Assembly (NCBI GenBank): GCA_002279285.1
Contig: NCBR01000034.1
Span: 1 to 24,323 of the forward strand
Length of the DNA stretch: 24,323 bases
DNA from: Acidobacteria bacterium 37-71-11
GTDB taxonomy: Bacteria; Acidobacteriota; Thermoanaerobaculia; Thermoanaerobaculales; Thermoanaerobaculaceae
Reading direction: 5' to 3'
The position numbers and the translations under genes are program-made. This document shows, in pieces, positions 1-7,977 of the stretch. Each line of letters opens with the position of its first letter. Position 1 is the stretch's first letter. The notes below the pieces were generated by a model, which worked only from the letters and a program-made list of their open reading frames with translations, searched no databases and was not told where the DNA came from.

Positions 1-104
1 CCCGCCTGCTCGCCGGCAACCTGTGCCGCTGCACCGGCTACGCCAAGGTCATGGAGGCGCTCGACGACGCGGCGGCGAAGGAGACGGCCGATGCCCCGGC
101 CTGA
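1..104 (+). CDS. [2Fe-2S] small subunit of a molybdenum hydroxylase (3' end only)
   Basis: Only the last 33 residues are in the window, read from base 3 to the TGA at 102-104. They contain NLCRCTGYAKVMEAL, the CxC-T-G-Y signature of the second [2Fe-2S] cluster domain of the small subunits of xanthine dehydrogenase, CO dehydrogenase and aldehyde oxidase-type enzymes. This subunit passes electrons from the molybdenum centre towards FAD or another acceptor. The stop codon lies 14 bases inside the next gene, which encodes the matching Mo subunit, so the two are almost certainly translationally coupled. No FAD subunit is visible; if one exists it lies upstream. Confidence 0.9.
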   Translation, partial: RLLAGNLCRCTGYAKVMEALDDAAAKETADAPA

Positions 105-2499
105 CCGCCGCTCCGTCGGCCACCGCGCGGTTGCGGACCCCGGACCCCGGACCCCGGACCCCGGTCCTCTCGGCGGGCGCCACGAGCGCCCGGACGCGCG
201 CGCCAAGGTCACCGGCTCGACCCGCTACGTCGGCGACCTCGCCCTCCCCGGGATGCTGCACGCCGCGGCCGCCGTCGCGCCGGTCGCGTCGGCCCGCGTC
301 GCCGCCCTCGACACCGGGGCGGCCCGCGCCGTCGACGGCGTCGAGACGGTGCTGACCGCGGCCGAGATCCCCGGGGCCAACCTCGTCGGCGTCATCTTCC
401 CCGACCAGCCCCTGCTCGTCACCGATCGGGTACGGATGGTCGGCGACCGCCTCGCGCTCGTCGCGACGCGCACGCCGGAGGCGGCGTGGCGGGCCGCCCG
501 CCTGGTCGAGGCGACCCTCGAGCCGATGCCGGCGGTGCACGACCCGGTGGCCGCGCTCGTCGCCGGTGGCCCGCTCGTCCACGACGGCGGCAACCTTCTC
601 AGGACCTTCCAGGTGGCGCGCGGCAAGGCCGGCCGGGGGCGGGCCGACGTGGTCGTGGAGGCGCTCTACCACGTCGGCGGCCAGGAGCACGCCTACCTCG
701 AGCCGCAGGGCTGCCTGGCGATCCCGGAGGGACGCAGCCGCATCACGATCATCGCCTCGTGCCAGTGCCCGTTCTACGTCCAGCAGGCGGTGGCGCGGGT
801 GCTCGGGCTGCCGCTCGCCGCGGTGCGCGTCGAGCAGGCGCCGACCGGCGGCGGGTTCGGCGGCAAGGAGGACTACCCGTCCGAACCGGCGGCGTGCGCC
901 GCCGTCCTCGCGTTCGCAACCGGGAGGCCGGTGCGCTTCGTGCTCCCGCGCGAGCTGGACATGCAGGGCTCGACGAAGCGCCACGCGATGGTGATCCGCC
1001 ACCGCTGGGGCGCCGACCGCGACGGCCGGCTGCGCTTCGCCGAGGTCGATGCCGTGCTCGACGCGGGGGCGTACGCCGGCATCTCGACCGTCGTCGCGGA
1101 ACGCGCCAACGTCTCGGCGATCGGCCCATACGACGTCCCGAACGTGCACGTGAGGACCCGCATCGCGTACACCAACAACCTGTTCGGCGGGGCGTTTCGC
1201 GGCTTCGGCGCGCCGCAGGTGACGTGGGCGGCGGAGGCCACCGTGGACCGCCTGGCGCGCGCCGTCGGCCTCGACCCGCTCGAGTTCCGCCGCCGCAACC
1301 TGCTCGACGACCGCCGCCGGCGGATCTGCACGGGGCAGCTCCTGCGGCGGCCCGTGCTGGCGCGCGAGTGCCTGGACCGCGCCGCGGCGCTCGCCGGCTG
1401 GGACGAGTTCCACGCGCGGCCGCGCGCGGCCGCCGCCCCGGCGCGGGAGGGGATGGGGATCGCTCTCGCGCTGTACGGCTGCAACCTCCACCACGGCGGG
1501 CAGCGCCTCGACCGCTCCTCGGCGGTGGTGATCCTGCAGGCCGACGGCTCGGTGGTCGTGCGCGTCGGCCTCACCGAGATCGGTCAAGGGAACCTCACCG
1601 CCTGCCAGACGATCGCGGCGCAGGCGCTCGGCGTCGACCCCGCCGCGGTGCAGGTCTGGCAGCCCGACACCACGACCGTCGCGGACTCCGGCCCGACCGT
1701 GGCCTCGCGCGGGGCGCACGCCTCGGGGATGGCGATCCTCGACGCGGTGAGGCGGCTGCGCACCAGGCTCGACCCGGTCGCGGCCGAGTTGCTCGGGTGC
1801 CGCCGCGAACAGGTCGAGCTGGCGGGAGGGAGCGCCCGGGTAGCCGGCGCGCCGGACCGCAGCGTTTCCGTTGCCGACGTCGCCGCCGCGATGTCGGCGC
1901 GCCGGATCGAAGCGATCGCCACCGGCTGGTACCGCAGCAAGCCGCGCCGCTTCGACCCCGCCACCGGCGCCGGCGAACCGTACGAGTTCTACGCGGTCGC
2001 ATGTCACGTCGCGAGGGTGGCCGTGGACCGCGAACTGGGCGTCGTGCGCGTTGAGGAGGTTTCGGCCGCCCACGACGTCGGCCGCGTCATCCACCGCGAC
2101 GCCCTCGAGGGGCAGATCCAGGGCGGCGTGGTGCAGGGCGTCGGGTGGGGCACGACCGAGAGGCTGGCGGTCGACCGCGGCCGCCTCGTCAACCCGTCGT
2201 TCACCGACTACCTGATCCCGACCTCCGCCGACGCCCCCAAGGTCAACATCGCGATCGTGGAGAGCGACGGCGCGGGCGGTCCGTTCGGCGCCAAGGGCGT
2301 GGGCGAGCCGGCGCTGATCCCGGCGGCGGCCGCGGTGCGCAACGCGGTGGTCGAGGCGCTCGGCGTCGAGCTCGACACCCTGCCGCTCACCCCGCCGGCG
2401 ATCGTGGCGGCGCTCGGGGACGCGCACCCGTTTGCCTGGGTGGTTGCGGAGGAGGAACACGAGCATGCAAGTCCTGAGACGGTTGCTTCAGGCCGTTGA
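91..2499 (+). CDS. Xanthine dehydrogenase-family molybdenum cofactor-binding subunit
   Basis: An 802-residue Mo-cofactor subunit of a heterotrimeric or heterodimeric hydroxylase of the xanthine dehydrogenase/aldehyde oxidase family; the substrate cannot be read from sequence. Visible motifs are PTGGGFGGKED (residues 251-261, cofactor loop), GGAFRGFGAP (366-375, with the XDH-type active-site arginine R370) and FGAKGVGE (732-739), where E739 matches the catalytic base glutamate. The AYRCSFR cysteine loop of aerobic CO dehydrogenase is absent, which argues against CoxL. The ATG at 91 has AAGGAG at 78-83. Family homology begins only near residue 30 (PDARAKVTG). The preceding segment is Pro/Arg-rich and partly made of a 7-bp tandem repeat, so a later start is possible. 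It overlaps both neighbours. Confidence 0.92.
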   Translation: MPRPDRRSVGHRAVADPGPRTPDPGPLGGRHERPDARAKVTGSTRYVGDLALPGMLHAAAAVAPVASARVAALDTGAARAVDGVETVLTAAEIPGANLVGVIFPDQPLLVTDRVRMVGDRLALVATRTPEAAWRAARLVEATLEPMPAVHDPVAALVAGGPLVHDGGNLLRTFQVARGKAGRGRADVVVEALYHVGGQEHAYLEPQGCLAIPEGRSRITIIASCQCPFYVQQAVARVLGLPLAAVRVEQAPTGGGFGGKEDYPSEPAACAAVLAFATGRPVRFVLPRELDMQGSTKRHAMVIRHRWGADRDGRLRFAEVDAVLDAGAYAGISTVVAERANVSAIGPYDVPNVHVRTRIAYTNNLFGGAFRGFGAPQVTWAAEATVDRLARAVGLDPLEFRRRNLLDDRRRRICTGQLLRRPVLARECLDRAAALAGWDEFHARPRAAAAPAREGMGIALALYGCNLHHGGQRLDRSSAVVILQADGSVVVRVGLTEIGQGNLTACQTIAAQALGVDPAAVQVWQPDTTTVADSGPTVASRGAHASGMAILDAVRRLRTRLDPVAAELLGCRREQVELAGGSARVAGAPDRSVSVADVAAAMSARRIEAIATGWYRSKPRRFDPATGAGEPYEFYAVACHVARVAVDRELGVVRVEEVSAAHDVGRVIHRDALEGQIQGGVVQGVGWGTTERLAVDRGRLVNPSFTDYLIPTSADAPKVNIAIVESDGAGGPFGAKGVGEPALIPAAAAVRNAVVEALGVELDTLPLTPPAIVAALGDAHPFAWVVAEEEHEHASPETVASGR
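135..162 (+). repeat. Four perfect tandem copies of GGACCCC
   Basis: Four exact 7-bp units run head to tail, followed by a degenerate GGTCCT. The unit is not a multiple of three, so the encoded segment cycles through frames (DPGPRTPDPGP) in the non-conserved N-terminus of the Mo subunit. Gain or loss of a unit would shift the frame if the ATG at 91 is the true start. Confidence 0.9.
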
Positions 2500-3238
2500 C
2501 GCGGGCGACACCTGTGTCCTCGCCACGGTCGCCGGCGTGACGGGCTCGGCGCCGCGCAAGGTGGGGACGCGCCTGGTGGTCTCGGCCCGCGGGGTGCGCC
2601 GAGGTACGGTCGGCGGCGGCGAGGTCGAGGCCGCCGCGCTGGCGAACGCGGCCGAAATGCTCGCGGGCCGCGACGCCGGCCGCACCCTGGAGATCGCCAC
2701 GAACTGCGGAGGGGTGGTGACGCTGATGCTGGAAAAGTTCTCGCCGCAGCGGCGCCTGCTCGTGGTCGGGGCCGGCCACGTCGGCAAGGCGGTGGCGCGC
2801 GCCGGGGCGCACGCCGGCTACCGCGTCACGCTCGCCGCGCCCGCACGGCCGGAGCCGCTGCCCGACGCCGCAACCGTCGAGTGCGTCGCGGCCTCCGACC
2901 CGACGGTGCTCGAAGCCTGGGAGGGTCCGGAGCGCACGCAGGTCGTCGTCGCGACCGGCGACGCCGAGGCCGACGGCGCGTGGGCCGTGGCCGCCCTCCT
3001 GCGCCCCTTCGCGGGGATCGGGGTGGTCGGCTCGCGGAACAAAGCCGCAGCCATCCGCCACACCGCGGCGGGCGCGGGCGTGCTTCCCGACCGCATCAAC
3101 GCCCTGCGGTGCCCGGTGGGGCTCGACCTCGGTGCGGTGACGCCCGAGGAGATTGCGGTCTCGATCATGGCCGAGGTCATCCGTCTCGACCGCACCGGCG
3201 AGGTCCCGGAAACGTGGCGGCGCGCGTCGCGGGGCTGA
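2465..3238 (+). CDS. XdhC/CoxI-family molybdenum hydroxylase maturation factor
   Basis: A 257-residue protein of the XdhC/CoxI family. XdhC proteins bind the molybdenum cofactor, promote its sulfuration and insert it into the apo-hydroxylase. The N-terminal XdhC domain carries GTVGGGEVE (residues 47-55) and a conserved NCGG (80-83). A Rossmann domain follows, with VVGAGHVGKAV (100-110), VGSRNKAAAI and the family ending VGLDLGAVTPEEIAVSIMAE. The ATG at 2465 is preferred over the in-frame upstream start at 2432 because GGAGG sits at 2451-2455, nine bases before it, and the extra residues would not be family-like. It overlaps the Mo subunit by 35 bases and the next gene by 25, so it belongs to the same operon. 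Confidence 0.9.
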   Translation: MQVLRRLLQAVDAGDTCVLATVAGVTGSAPRKVGTRLVVSARGVRRGTVGGGEVEAAALANAAEMLAGRDAGRTLEIATNCGGVVTLMLEKFSPQRRLLVVGAGHVGKAVARAGAHAGYRVTLAAPARPEPLPDAATVECVAASDPTVLEAWEGPERTQVVVATGDAEADGAWAVAALLRPFAGIGVVGSRNKAAAIRHTAAGAGVLPDRINALRCPVGLDLGAVTPEEIAVSIMAEVIRLDRTGEVPETWRRASRG

Positions 3239-3798
3239 TCCTCGCCGGCGGGGCGGGCGTCCGCTTCGGGGGCCCGAAGGCGTTCGCGGTTCTCCCCGAC
3301 GGGCGGACGTTCCTGGCGGCGTGCGCCGAGGCGCTCGGATCCGGCGGTGCCTCGCCGATCGTCGCCACGCTCCCGCCCGACGCGGCCGCGCCCCATCCGG
3401 CCGGGCTGGTTGCTGTCCCGCTGGCCTCGCCCGGCTTGCCGATGTTCGAGTCGATCAAGGCCGGCCTCGGCCTCCTCCTCGCCAGCCCCGGCTGGGATAC
3501 CGTCGTGGTGCTCCCCGTGGACCACCCGCTGGTGCGCCCCGACACCGTGCGCGCGCTCGCCGGCGCCGGCGGCGGCGCCGCGATCCCTTCGTTCCGTGGC
3601 AAGCACGGTCACCCGGTCGCGCTCGCGCGCGCGGTCGCGACGACGATCGCGAACGGGGAGCGGCCGGGCCCGACGTTGCGCGAGGTCCTGCACGACGTGC
3701 GGGTCGTCGTCGTCGAGGTGGACGACCCCGGGGTCACGGCCAACTGCAACACCCCGGAGGCGCTCGCTGCGGTGCTCGCCATCACCCCACCCGATTGA
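3214..3798 (+). CDS. MobA/MocA-like nucleotidyltransferase (probable molybdopterin cytidylyltransferase)
   Basis: A 194-residue NTP transferase (NTP_transf_3/MobA-like fold). It begins at a GTG with GAGG at 3200-3203. Residues 8-22, LILAGGAGVRFGGPK, are the nucleotide-binding signature (GG-x3-R-x4-K). VLPVDHP has D103, the expected metal ligand, and the protein ends with a typical NTPEAL motif. MocA adds CMP to molybdopterin to make the cytosine dinucleotide cofactor used by XDH/CODH-family enzymes; MobA adds GMP. Its position as the last gene of a Mo hydroxylase operon, overlapping the XdhC-like gene, favours a MocA role. The exact nucleotide cannot be read from sequence. Confidence 0.85.
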   Translation: MAARVAGLILAGGAGVRFGGPKAFAVLPDGRTFLAACAEALGSGGASPIVATLPPDAAAPHPAGLVAVPLASPGLPMFESIKAGLGLLLASPGWDTVVVLPVDHPLVRPDTVRALAGAGGGAAIPSFRGKHGHPVALARAVATTIANGERPGPTLREVLHDVRVVVVEVDDPGVTANCNTPEALAAVLAITPPD

Positions 3799-3813
3799 CG
3801 GGACCGCCGCCGG

Positions 3814-3829
3814 CTTGACCCCGGTCAAG
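3814..3829. promoter_or_regulatory. CRP/FNR-type palindromic operator, CTTGACC-N2-GGTCAAG
   Basis: A perfect 7-bp inverted repeat with a 2-bp spacer lies in the 89-base gap upstream of the Hcp-type ferredoxin gene. The same 12 core bases occur at 8951-8964 before the octaheme cytochrome gene. A -10-like TACCCT lies at 3851-3856. A start near 3863 would place the palindrome centre at about -41.5, the classical position of a class II activator. The symmetry is seen; the assignment to an HcpR-like regulator is inference. Confidence 0.65.
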
Positions 3830-3887
3830 GCGCGCCCGCCGAGCGCGCCGTACCCTCGCGGATGGACGCTTTGGGGGGAAGACCGCA

Positions 3888-4649
3888 ATGGTGATGAGGG
3901 ATGTCGTCCGGATCGACGAGGCGAAGTGCGACGGATGTGGCCTGTGCGTGGGCGCGTGCGTCGAGGGCGCGATCGCGCTCGTGGACGGCAAGGCGCGTCT
4001 CGTGAGCGAGTCGCACTGCGACGGCCTGGGCGCGTGCCTCGGCCGATGCCCGCAGGGCGCGATCACGGTCGAGCCTGGCGAGGCGGCGCCGTTCGACGAG
4101 GCTGCGGTCGTGCGCCGGCCGATCCCGGCTGCGGGCGGGTTCGCCGCATGCCCGGGTTCCCGCGCGGTGAGCTTCGCGGCGCCCGACCCCACGCCCGGAC
4201 CGGACGCCGCCGGCCGGCCCTCGGCGCTGCGCCACTGGCCGGTCCAGCTCCACTTGCTGGCGCCGGCCGCGCCGTGCTTCCAGGGCGCCGACGTGCTGCT
4301 GGCGGCCGACTGCGTCGCCTACGCCGTCGGCGACTTCCACCGCGACCACCTGGCCGGCCGCTCGCTCGCCATCGCCTGCCCCAAGCTCGACACTCGCCAG
4401 GATGTCTACCTCGAGAAGCTTGTCGCCATGATCGACGAGGCCAACATCGCCTCCCTCACGGTGATGGTGATGGAGGTCCCCTGCTGCGGCGGTCTCGTCC
4501 AGCTCGCCCGTCTCGCGGCTGCGCGTGCCTCGCGTCGGGTACCCGTCGAAGTCGTCGTCGCCGGGATCCGGGGCGACATCGTGCGCGACGACGCCGAGTC
4601 TCCCACACCGCGGGCGTTCCGCGGCGTCAGCCTGCCACGCCTCGGCTGA
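3888..4649 (+). CDS. Hcp-associated-type 4Fe-4S ferredoxin domain protein
   Basis: A 253-residue cytoplasmic protein. It opens with a complete [4Fe-4S] motif CDGCGLCVGAC (C14, C17, C20, C24). A second motif, CDGLGACLGRCP, has C44, C50 and C54 but leucine where the canonical second cysteine should be; I believe this is a family trait. The C-terminal part has ACPGS, RHWPVQLHLLAP, ADCVAYAVGDFH, ACPKLD and EVPCCGGL, matching the ferredoxin-like proteins usually found beside hybrid cluster protein, an NO/hydroxylamine reductase. A role in feeding electrons to such an enzyme is inferred. No hcp gene is in the window. The gene stands alone between two operons, with a G-rich Shine-Dalgarno before the ATG and the palindrome at 3814-3829 upstream. 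Confidence 0.85.
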   Translation: MVMRDVVRIDEAKCDGCGLCVGACVEGAIALVDGKARLVSESHCDGLGACLGRCPQGAITVEPGEAAPFDEAAVVRRPIPAAGGFAACPGSRAVSFAAPDPTPGPDAAGRPSALRHWPVQLHLLAPAAPCFQGADVLLAADCVAYAVGDFHRDHLAGRSLAIACPKLDTRQDVYLEKLVAMIDEANIASLTVMVMEVPCCGGLVQLARLAAARASRRVPVEVVVAGIRGDIVRDDAESPTPRAFRGVSLPRLG

Positions 4650-4694
4650 GCCGGCAATCGCGGCGGCCGCTGTTTCGGGCACTTCGGCGCCTTT

Positions 4695-4702
4695 GCTACC
4701 CT
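4695..4702 (+). promoter_or_regulatory. Possible -10 region (GCTACCCT) for the membrane-protein operon
   Basis: The 182-base gap 4650-4831 contains GCTACCCT, sharing the hexamer TACCCT with the proposed -10 element before the ferredoxin gene. A weak -35 candidate (TTTCGG, 4673-4678) lies 18 bases upstream. I see no good terminator hairpin or other gene in this gap. This is a weak assignment. Confidence 0.25.
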
Positions 4703-4831
4703 TGAGGTCAGGGTGGTGTCCGTGGCTGACGGGCGCGGCGTTGTGGTTAGCCTCACGGCCGGCGGTACGGGATCGTCGCGACTCCTCGCGGGCCCGGCGC
4801 GTCCGGCCGATCCGTAGACGGGGAGGTTCCG

Positions 4832-6433
4832 GTGCCGAATTCGCGGCGAGTGGCGGGATGGTTGCTGGCGGCGCTCGCCCTTGCCCTCGCGGTTCGCCTT
4901 CCCCGCGTTCTCGAGGATGACTTCCCCATCAACGACGGCGGACTCTTCTGTGTCATGGCCGGCGAGCTTGCGGACTCCGGCCTCGCGCTGCCCACGTTCA
5001 CGGAGTACAACCGGGCCCGCATCCCGTTCGCGTACCCTCCCCTCGCGCTCTACGTCACCGCCGCGCTCCACCGCGCCACCGGGTGGAGCGTGCTTGGCCT
5101 GTTGCGGTTCTTGCCGCTCCTCACGAACCTCGCCGCAATCGCGGCGTTCCTCATGCTCGCCGGGCGCGTCCTCGGCTCGCCGTTCGCGGCGGGTCTCGCG
5201 ACGCTCCTCTTCGCGGTGCTGCCGCGCAGCTACGAGTTCCTGATCGCCGGCGGCGGCTTGACGCGCGGCTTCGGCTTCGTGTTCGCGATGCTCGCTCTCA
5301 CCGCGGGCCACGACCTGTTGGTCGGAGACCGGCGGCGGGCCGCACTCCCAGCCGCGGCGTGGAGCGGCCTTGCGATCCTCTCGCACCCCGAGATGGGGCT
5401 GTTCGCCCTGGTGGGTCTGGCGGTCATCGCAGCCGCGGCGGGACTCAACCGCCGGCGGCTCGGCCTGGTGGCGGGCGTCGCCGCCGCCGCTGTGCTGATC
5501 GCCGCCCCGTGGTGGGTCACGGTGCTTTCGAGGCATGGCCTGCAACCATTCCTGGGCGCCTCCGCAACCGCGGACTGGCGATTGGGCTCCCTGCTCCGTC
5601 TGGCCTCGCCCGAACTCACCGGCGAGCGCGGCCTGGCTCCGATCGCGTGCCTGGCCCTGCTCGCGCTGCTCACCGCGATTTGCGGCGGTCGCGTGCTCCT
5701 TCCGGGTTGGCTGCTGGCGGCGTACACCGTGGTCCCACGCAGCGCCCCGACCCTGGCAACCATCCCGGTGGCGCTGCTCGCCGCGGGCGCGCTGACGGAC
5801 GTCGTCCTGCCGGCGTTCGCGCCCTCCCCCGCCGTCGAGGCGCCGCACAGCCGCGCGAGGTCGCACGCGGCGATGGCGCTTGTGCTCGCCGCACTCCTCA
5901 CCTACACCCTCGTCGTATCGAATTTCCACCGCGCCTCCGAGCAGTGGCCGGCGATGCGTCGCGTGTCGCCGGCGGAGCGCGAAGCGATGGCGTGGGTAGC
6001 CGCGAACACCCCGGGGGACGCCCGCTTCCTCGTGGCCTCGACCGCCGGCTCGTGGTGGGCCGACCCCGTCGACTCCTGGTTCCCGGTGCTCGCCCGCCGC
6101 GGCAGCGTCGCGACCGCGAACGGCGCCGAGTGGCTGCCCGGCGGCGAGTTCCGTCGCCGCCTCGAGGCGTACTCGGCGCTCAAGCAGTGCCAGGTTGTGA
6201 ATGCCGCGTGCGTCGAGGCGTGGTCCACCCGGTTCGGCAACGGCTTCACCTACGTGTGGGCCTCGAAGCCGGTCGGCGTCACGAAGGGAGCGGCCGACCC
6301 CGCCGCCGGCTTTGAGCACAGCCCCGGCTTCGCCGTCGTCTACGACGGCCCCGGTGCCGTCGTGATCGCGCGTCGCGTCTCAGTCGGCGAGTTGCGCGCG
6401 CCCGGCCGGGGCTCCGGCAACGGCGACCGGTGA
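4832..6433 (+). CDS. Polytopic membrane protein, GT-C glycosyltransferase-like
   Basis: A 533-residue protein with a GTG start and GGGAGG at 4821-4826. A first membrane helix (about residues 8-22) is followed by a long extracytoplasmic loop with acidic residues (EDDFPINDGG). Eight or more further hydrophobic helices follow (for example LLTNLAAIAAFLML, FGFVFAMLALTAG, LGLVAGVAAAAVLIAAPWW, AMALVLAALLTYTLVV). A soluble C-terminal domain from about residue 365 has SPAEREAMAWVAANTPGDARFLV, a feature often seen in membrane glycosyltransferases of this architecture. GT-C enzymes transfer sugars from polyprenyl-phosphate donors outside the membrane. Function here is inferred from topology only. It overlaps the next gene by GTGA. 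Confidence 0.6.
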   Translation: MPNSRRVAGWLLAALALALAVRLPRVLEDDFPINDGGLFCVMAGELADSGLALPTFTEYNRARIPFAYPPLALYVTAALHRATGWSVLGLLRFLPLLTNLAAIAAFLMLAGRVLGSPFAAGLATLLFAVLPRSYEFLIAGGGLTRGFGFVFAMLALTAGHDLLVGDRRRAALPAAAWSGLAILSHPEMGLFALVGLAVIAAAAGLNRRRLGLVAGVAAAAVLIAAPWWVTVLSRHGLQPFLGASATADWRLGSLLRLASPELTGERGLAPIACLALLALLTAICGGRVLLPGWLLAAYTVVPRSAPTLATIPVALLAAGALTDVVLPAFAPSPAVEAPHSRARSHAAMALVLAALLTYTLVVSNFHRASEQWPAMRRVSPAEREAMAWVAANTPGDARFLVASTAGSWWADPVDSWFPVLARRGSVATANGAEWLPGGEFRRRLEAYSALKQCQVVNAACVEAWSTRFGNGFTYVWASKPVGVTKGAADPAAGFEHSPGFAVVYDGPGAVVIARRVSVGELRAPGRGSGNGDR

Positions 6434-7977
6434 GGCGCATGCGTAGGGACGGTCTGTTCGTCGCCACCCTCGGCTACCTCTTGCTTCCCAATGCGATCTT
6501 CGCCCTGGGGTGGCTGCATCCGGTCTGGGCTGTTCCGCTGGTCGCGTTGATCGTCATGGCAGTGATCGACGCCGCGCGACAGTCGCGCACCGACAGCCCA
6601 CCGCTCCCGGCTCGACAGTGGATCGTAGTCGGCGGCCTCGCCGCGTTCTGGGCGGTCGCCGCCGGCATCGGCGAGCTCAACGTGCAGACGTGGGACTACC
6701 TCAAGCACAACCTCGTCTTCCACGATCTCATCACCCGGAGCTGGCCGGTTTCCTACCCCGGACCGTCCGGCGGCGACCCGATCCTGTGTTACTACCTCGC
6801 GTATTACCTTCCGACGGGGGTGCTCGGCAAGCTCCTCGGGATCCATTGGGCCGCGCTGGCATCGTTCGCATGGGGCCTTGGCGGCCTCCTCCTCGCGTTC
6901 GCATGGGTGGCGCGCCTCGGCCGCCCGCGCGGAGGCTGGGTCCTCGTGCTGTTCACTCTCGTCGACGGGTTCAGCTGGATGCCCGGGTTGTACTCGTTGA
7001 CCCAGAAGATCGGCCTCCTGGCCGGTACTCCCGACCGGGAGTGGTGGTACACAAACAACTTCGCGGAGCACTTCTTCACCTTCGCCGGGTCCCAGACCAG
7101 GCTGATCTTTCAGGCTGAGCCGGCGGCGCTCATGTGGGTGCCGCAGCATGCGCTGGGGGCCTGGCTCGGCACCGCGTGCGTGATGCGTTCGTTGCTCGAA
7201 AGGCAGCCCGCCCAATACGTGGTGCTGGCCAACGCCGCGGCCGCGCTCTGGTCGCCGTTCGTCGCTCTCGGCCTGCTCCCGTTCACCGCGGCGACATGCG
7301 TGCGGGACCTGCGCTCGAGCCTGGCGTGGCGCAGCGCGCTGCCTGGCGCGGCGCTGGCGCTCACGGTCGGTCTCTACTTTCTGGCCCACGGACCGCAGCA
7401 GTTCGCCGGCCTCCTGTTTTCGACGTTCTCCGCGCCGACGGACTGGCTCAAGTACGCGCTCTTCCTTCTGCTCGCCGTGGGGGCCTTCTGGCTTGCGGTG
7501 GGGTTGGTGCGACGACGGTTCGGCGTGGTCACGGAACCCGAGTGGTACGCGCTCTCTCTCGCCAGCCTGACGTTGGTCGCGGCGACGTTCGTCTATCTCG
7601 GCAAGTACAACGACTGGGCGATGCGGGTCAGCATGCCGGCCTTGTTCGTGGTCCACTTCGTGGTCGCGGCGGCGGCGACGCGGCTGTGGTGGAGCGGCGC
7701 CCCGTTCCGCGCGCGTCTGGCGTTCGCCCTGCTCGTGCTGGCAAGCGCCGAGAGATCGCTCAAGATCTACGTTCTCGCCCCCCTCGGAAGGGTCGCCGAC
7801 CCGGGGATCCAGACCACGATCGCCACCGCGACACGGTACGCGGACTCGCTGGCGGACCTGCCGGGCACGCCCGAGTTCGACACCGCCGCGCAGTATCTCG
7901 GATCTCGGGACACGATCTTCGGGAGGTACCTCATGAAACCTGCGCACCCCGACCACCACCAGGGCGACCGGCGATGA
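6430..7977 (+). CDS. Polytopic membrane protein of unknown function, GT-C-like topology
   Basis: A 515-residue protein with about 12 hydrophobic segments spread along its length and little soluble sequence. Recognisable features are a loop WDYLKHNLVFHDLITRSWPV after the third helix, CYYLAYYLPTGVLGKLLG, and near the C-terminus KYNDWAMRVSMPALFVV. I associate that last motif with uncharacterised large membrane proteins of glycosyltransferase-like topology but cannot name the family. The GTG at 6430 overlaps the upstream stop (GTGA); the ATG at 6439 is an alternative. The stop overlaps the next start by ATGA. Coupling to a GT-C-like protein and an epimerase suggests a job in envelope glycan or glycolipid assembly. 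Confidence 0.6.
   Translation: MRRMRRDGLFVATLGYLLLPNAIFALGWLHPVWAVPLVALIVMAVIDAARQSRTDSPPLPARQWIVVGGLAAFWAVAAGIGELNVQTWDYLKHNLVFHDLITRSWPVSYPGPSGGDPILCYYLAYYLPTGVLGKLLGIHWAALASFAWGLGGLLLAFAWVARLGRPRGGWVLVLFTLVDGFSWMPGLYSLTQKIGLLAGTPDREWWYTNNFAEHFFTFAGSQTRLIFQAEPAALMWVPQHALGAWLGTACVMRSLLERQPAQYVVLANAAAALWSPFVALGLLPFTAATCVRDLRSSLAWRSALPGAALALTVGLYFLAHGPQQFAGLLFSTFSAPTDWLKYALFLLLAVGAFWLAVGLVRRRFGVVTEPEWYALSLASLTLVAATFVYLGKYNDWAMRVSMPALFVVHFVVAAAATRLWWSGAPFRARLAFALLVLASAERSLKIYVLAPLGRVADPGIQTTIATATRYADSLADLPGTPEFDTAAQYLGSRDTIFGRYLMKPAHPDHHQGDRR

Noticed and set aside
49..2466. An 805-codon open frame on the - strand opposite the Mo subunit
   Set aside because: Low-complexity Arg/Gly/Asp-rich product antisense to a gene with clear catalytic motifs; a GC-rich shadow.
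91..2499. Aerobic CO dehydrogenase large subunit (CoxL)
   Set aside because: The CoxL cysteine loop (AYRCSFR) is absent; the corresponding motif is GGAFRGFGAP, as in xanthine dehydrogenase and aldehyde oxidase.
4406..6319. A 637-codon open frame on the - strand across the ferredoxin end and the first membrane protein
   Set aside because: Highly charged low-complexity product, spans two genes and an intergenic promoter, no recognisable domain.
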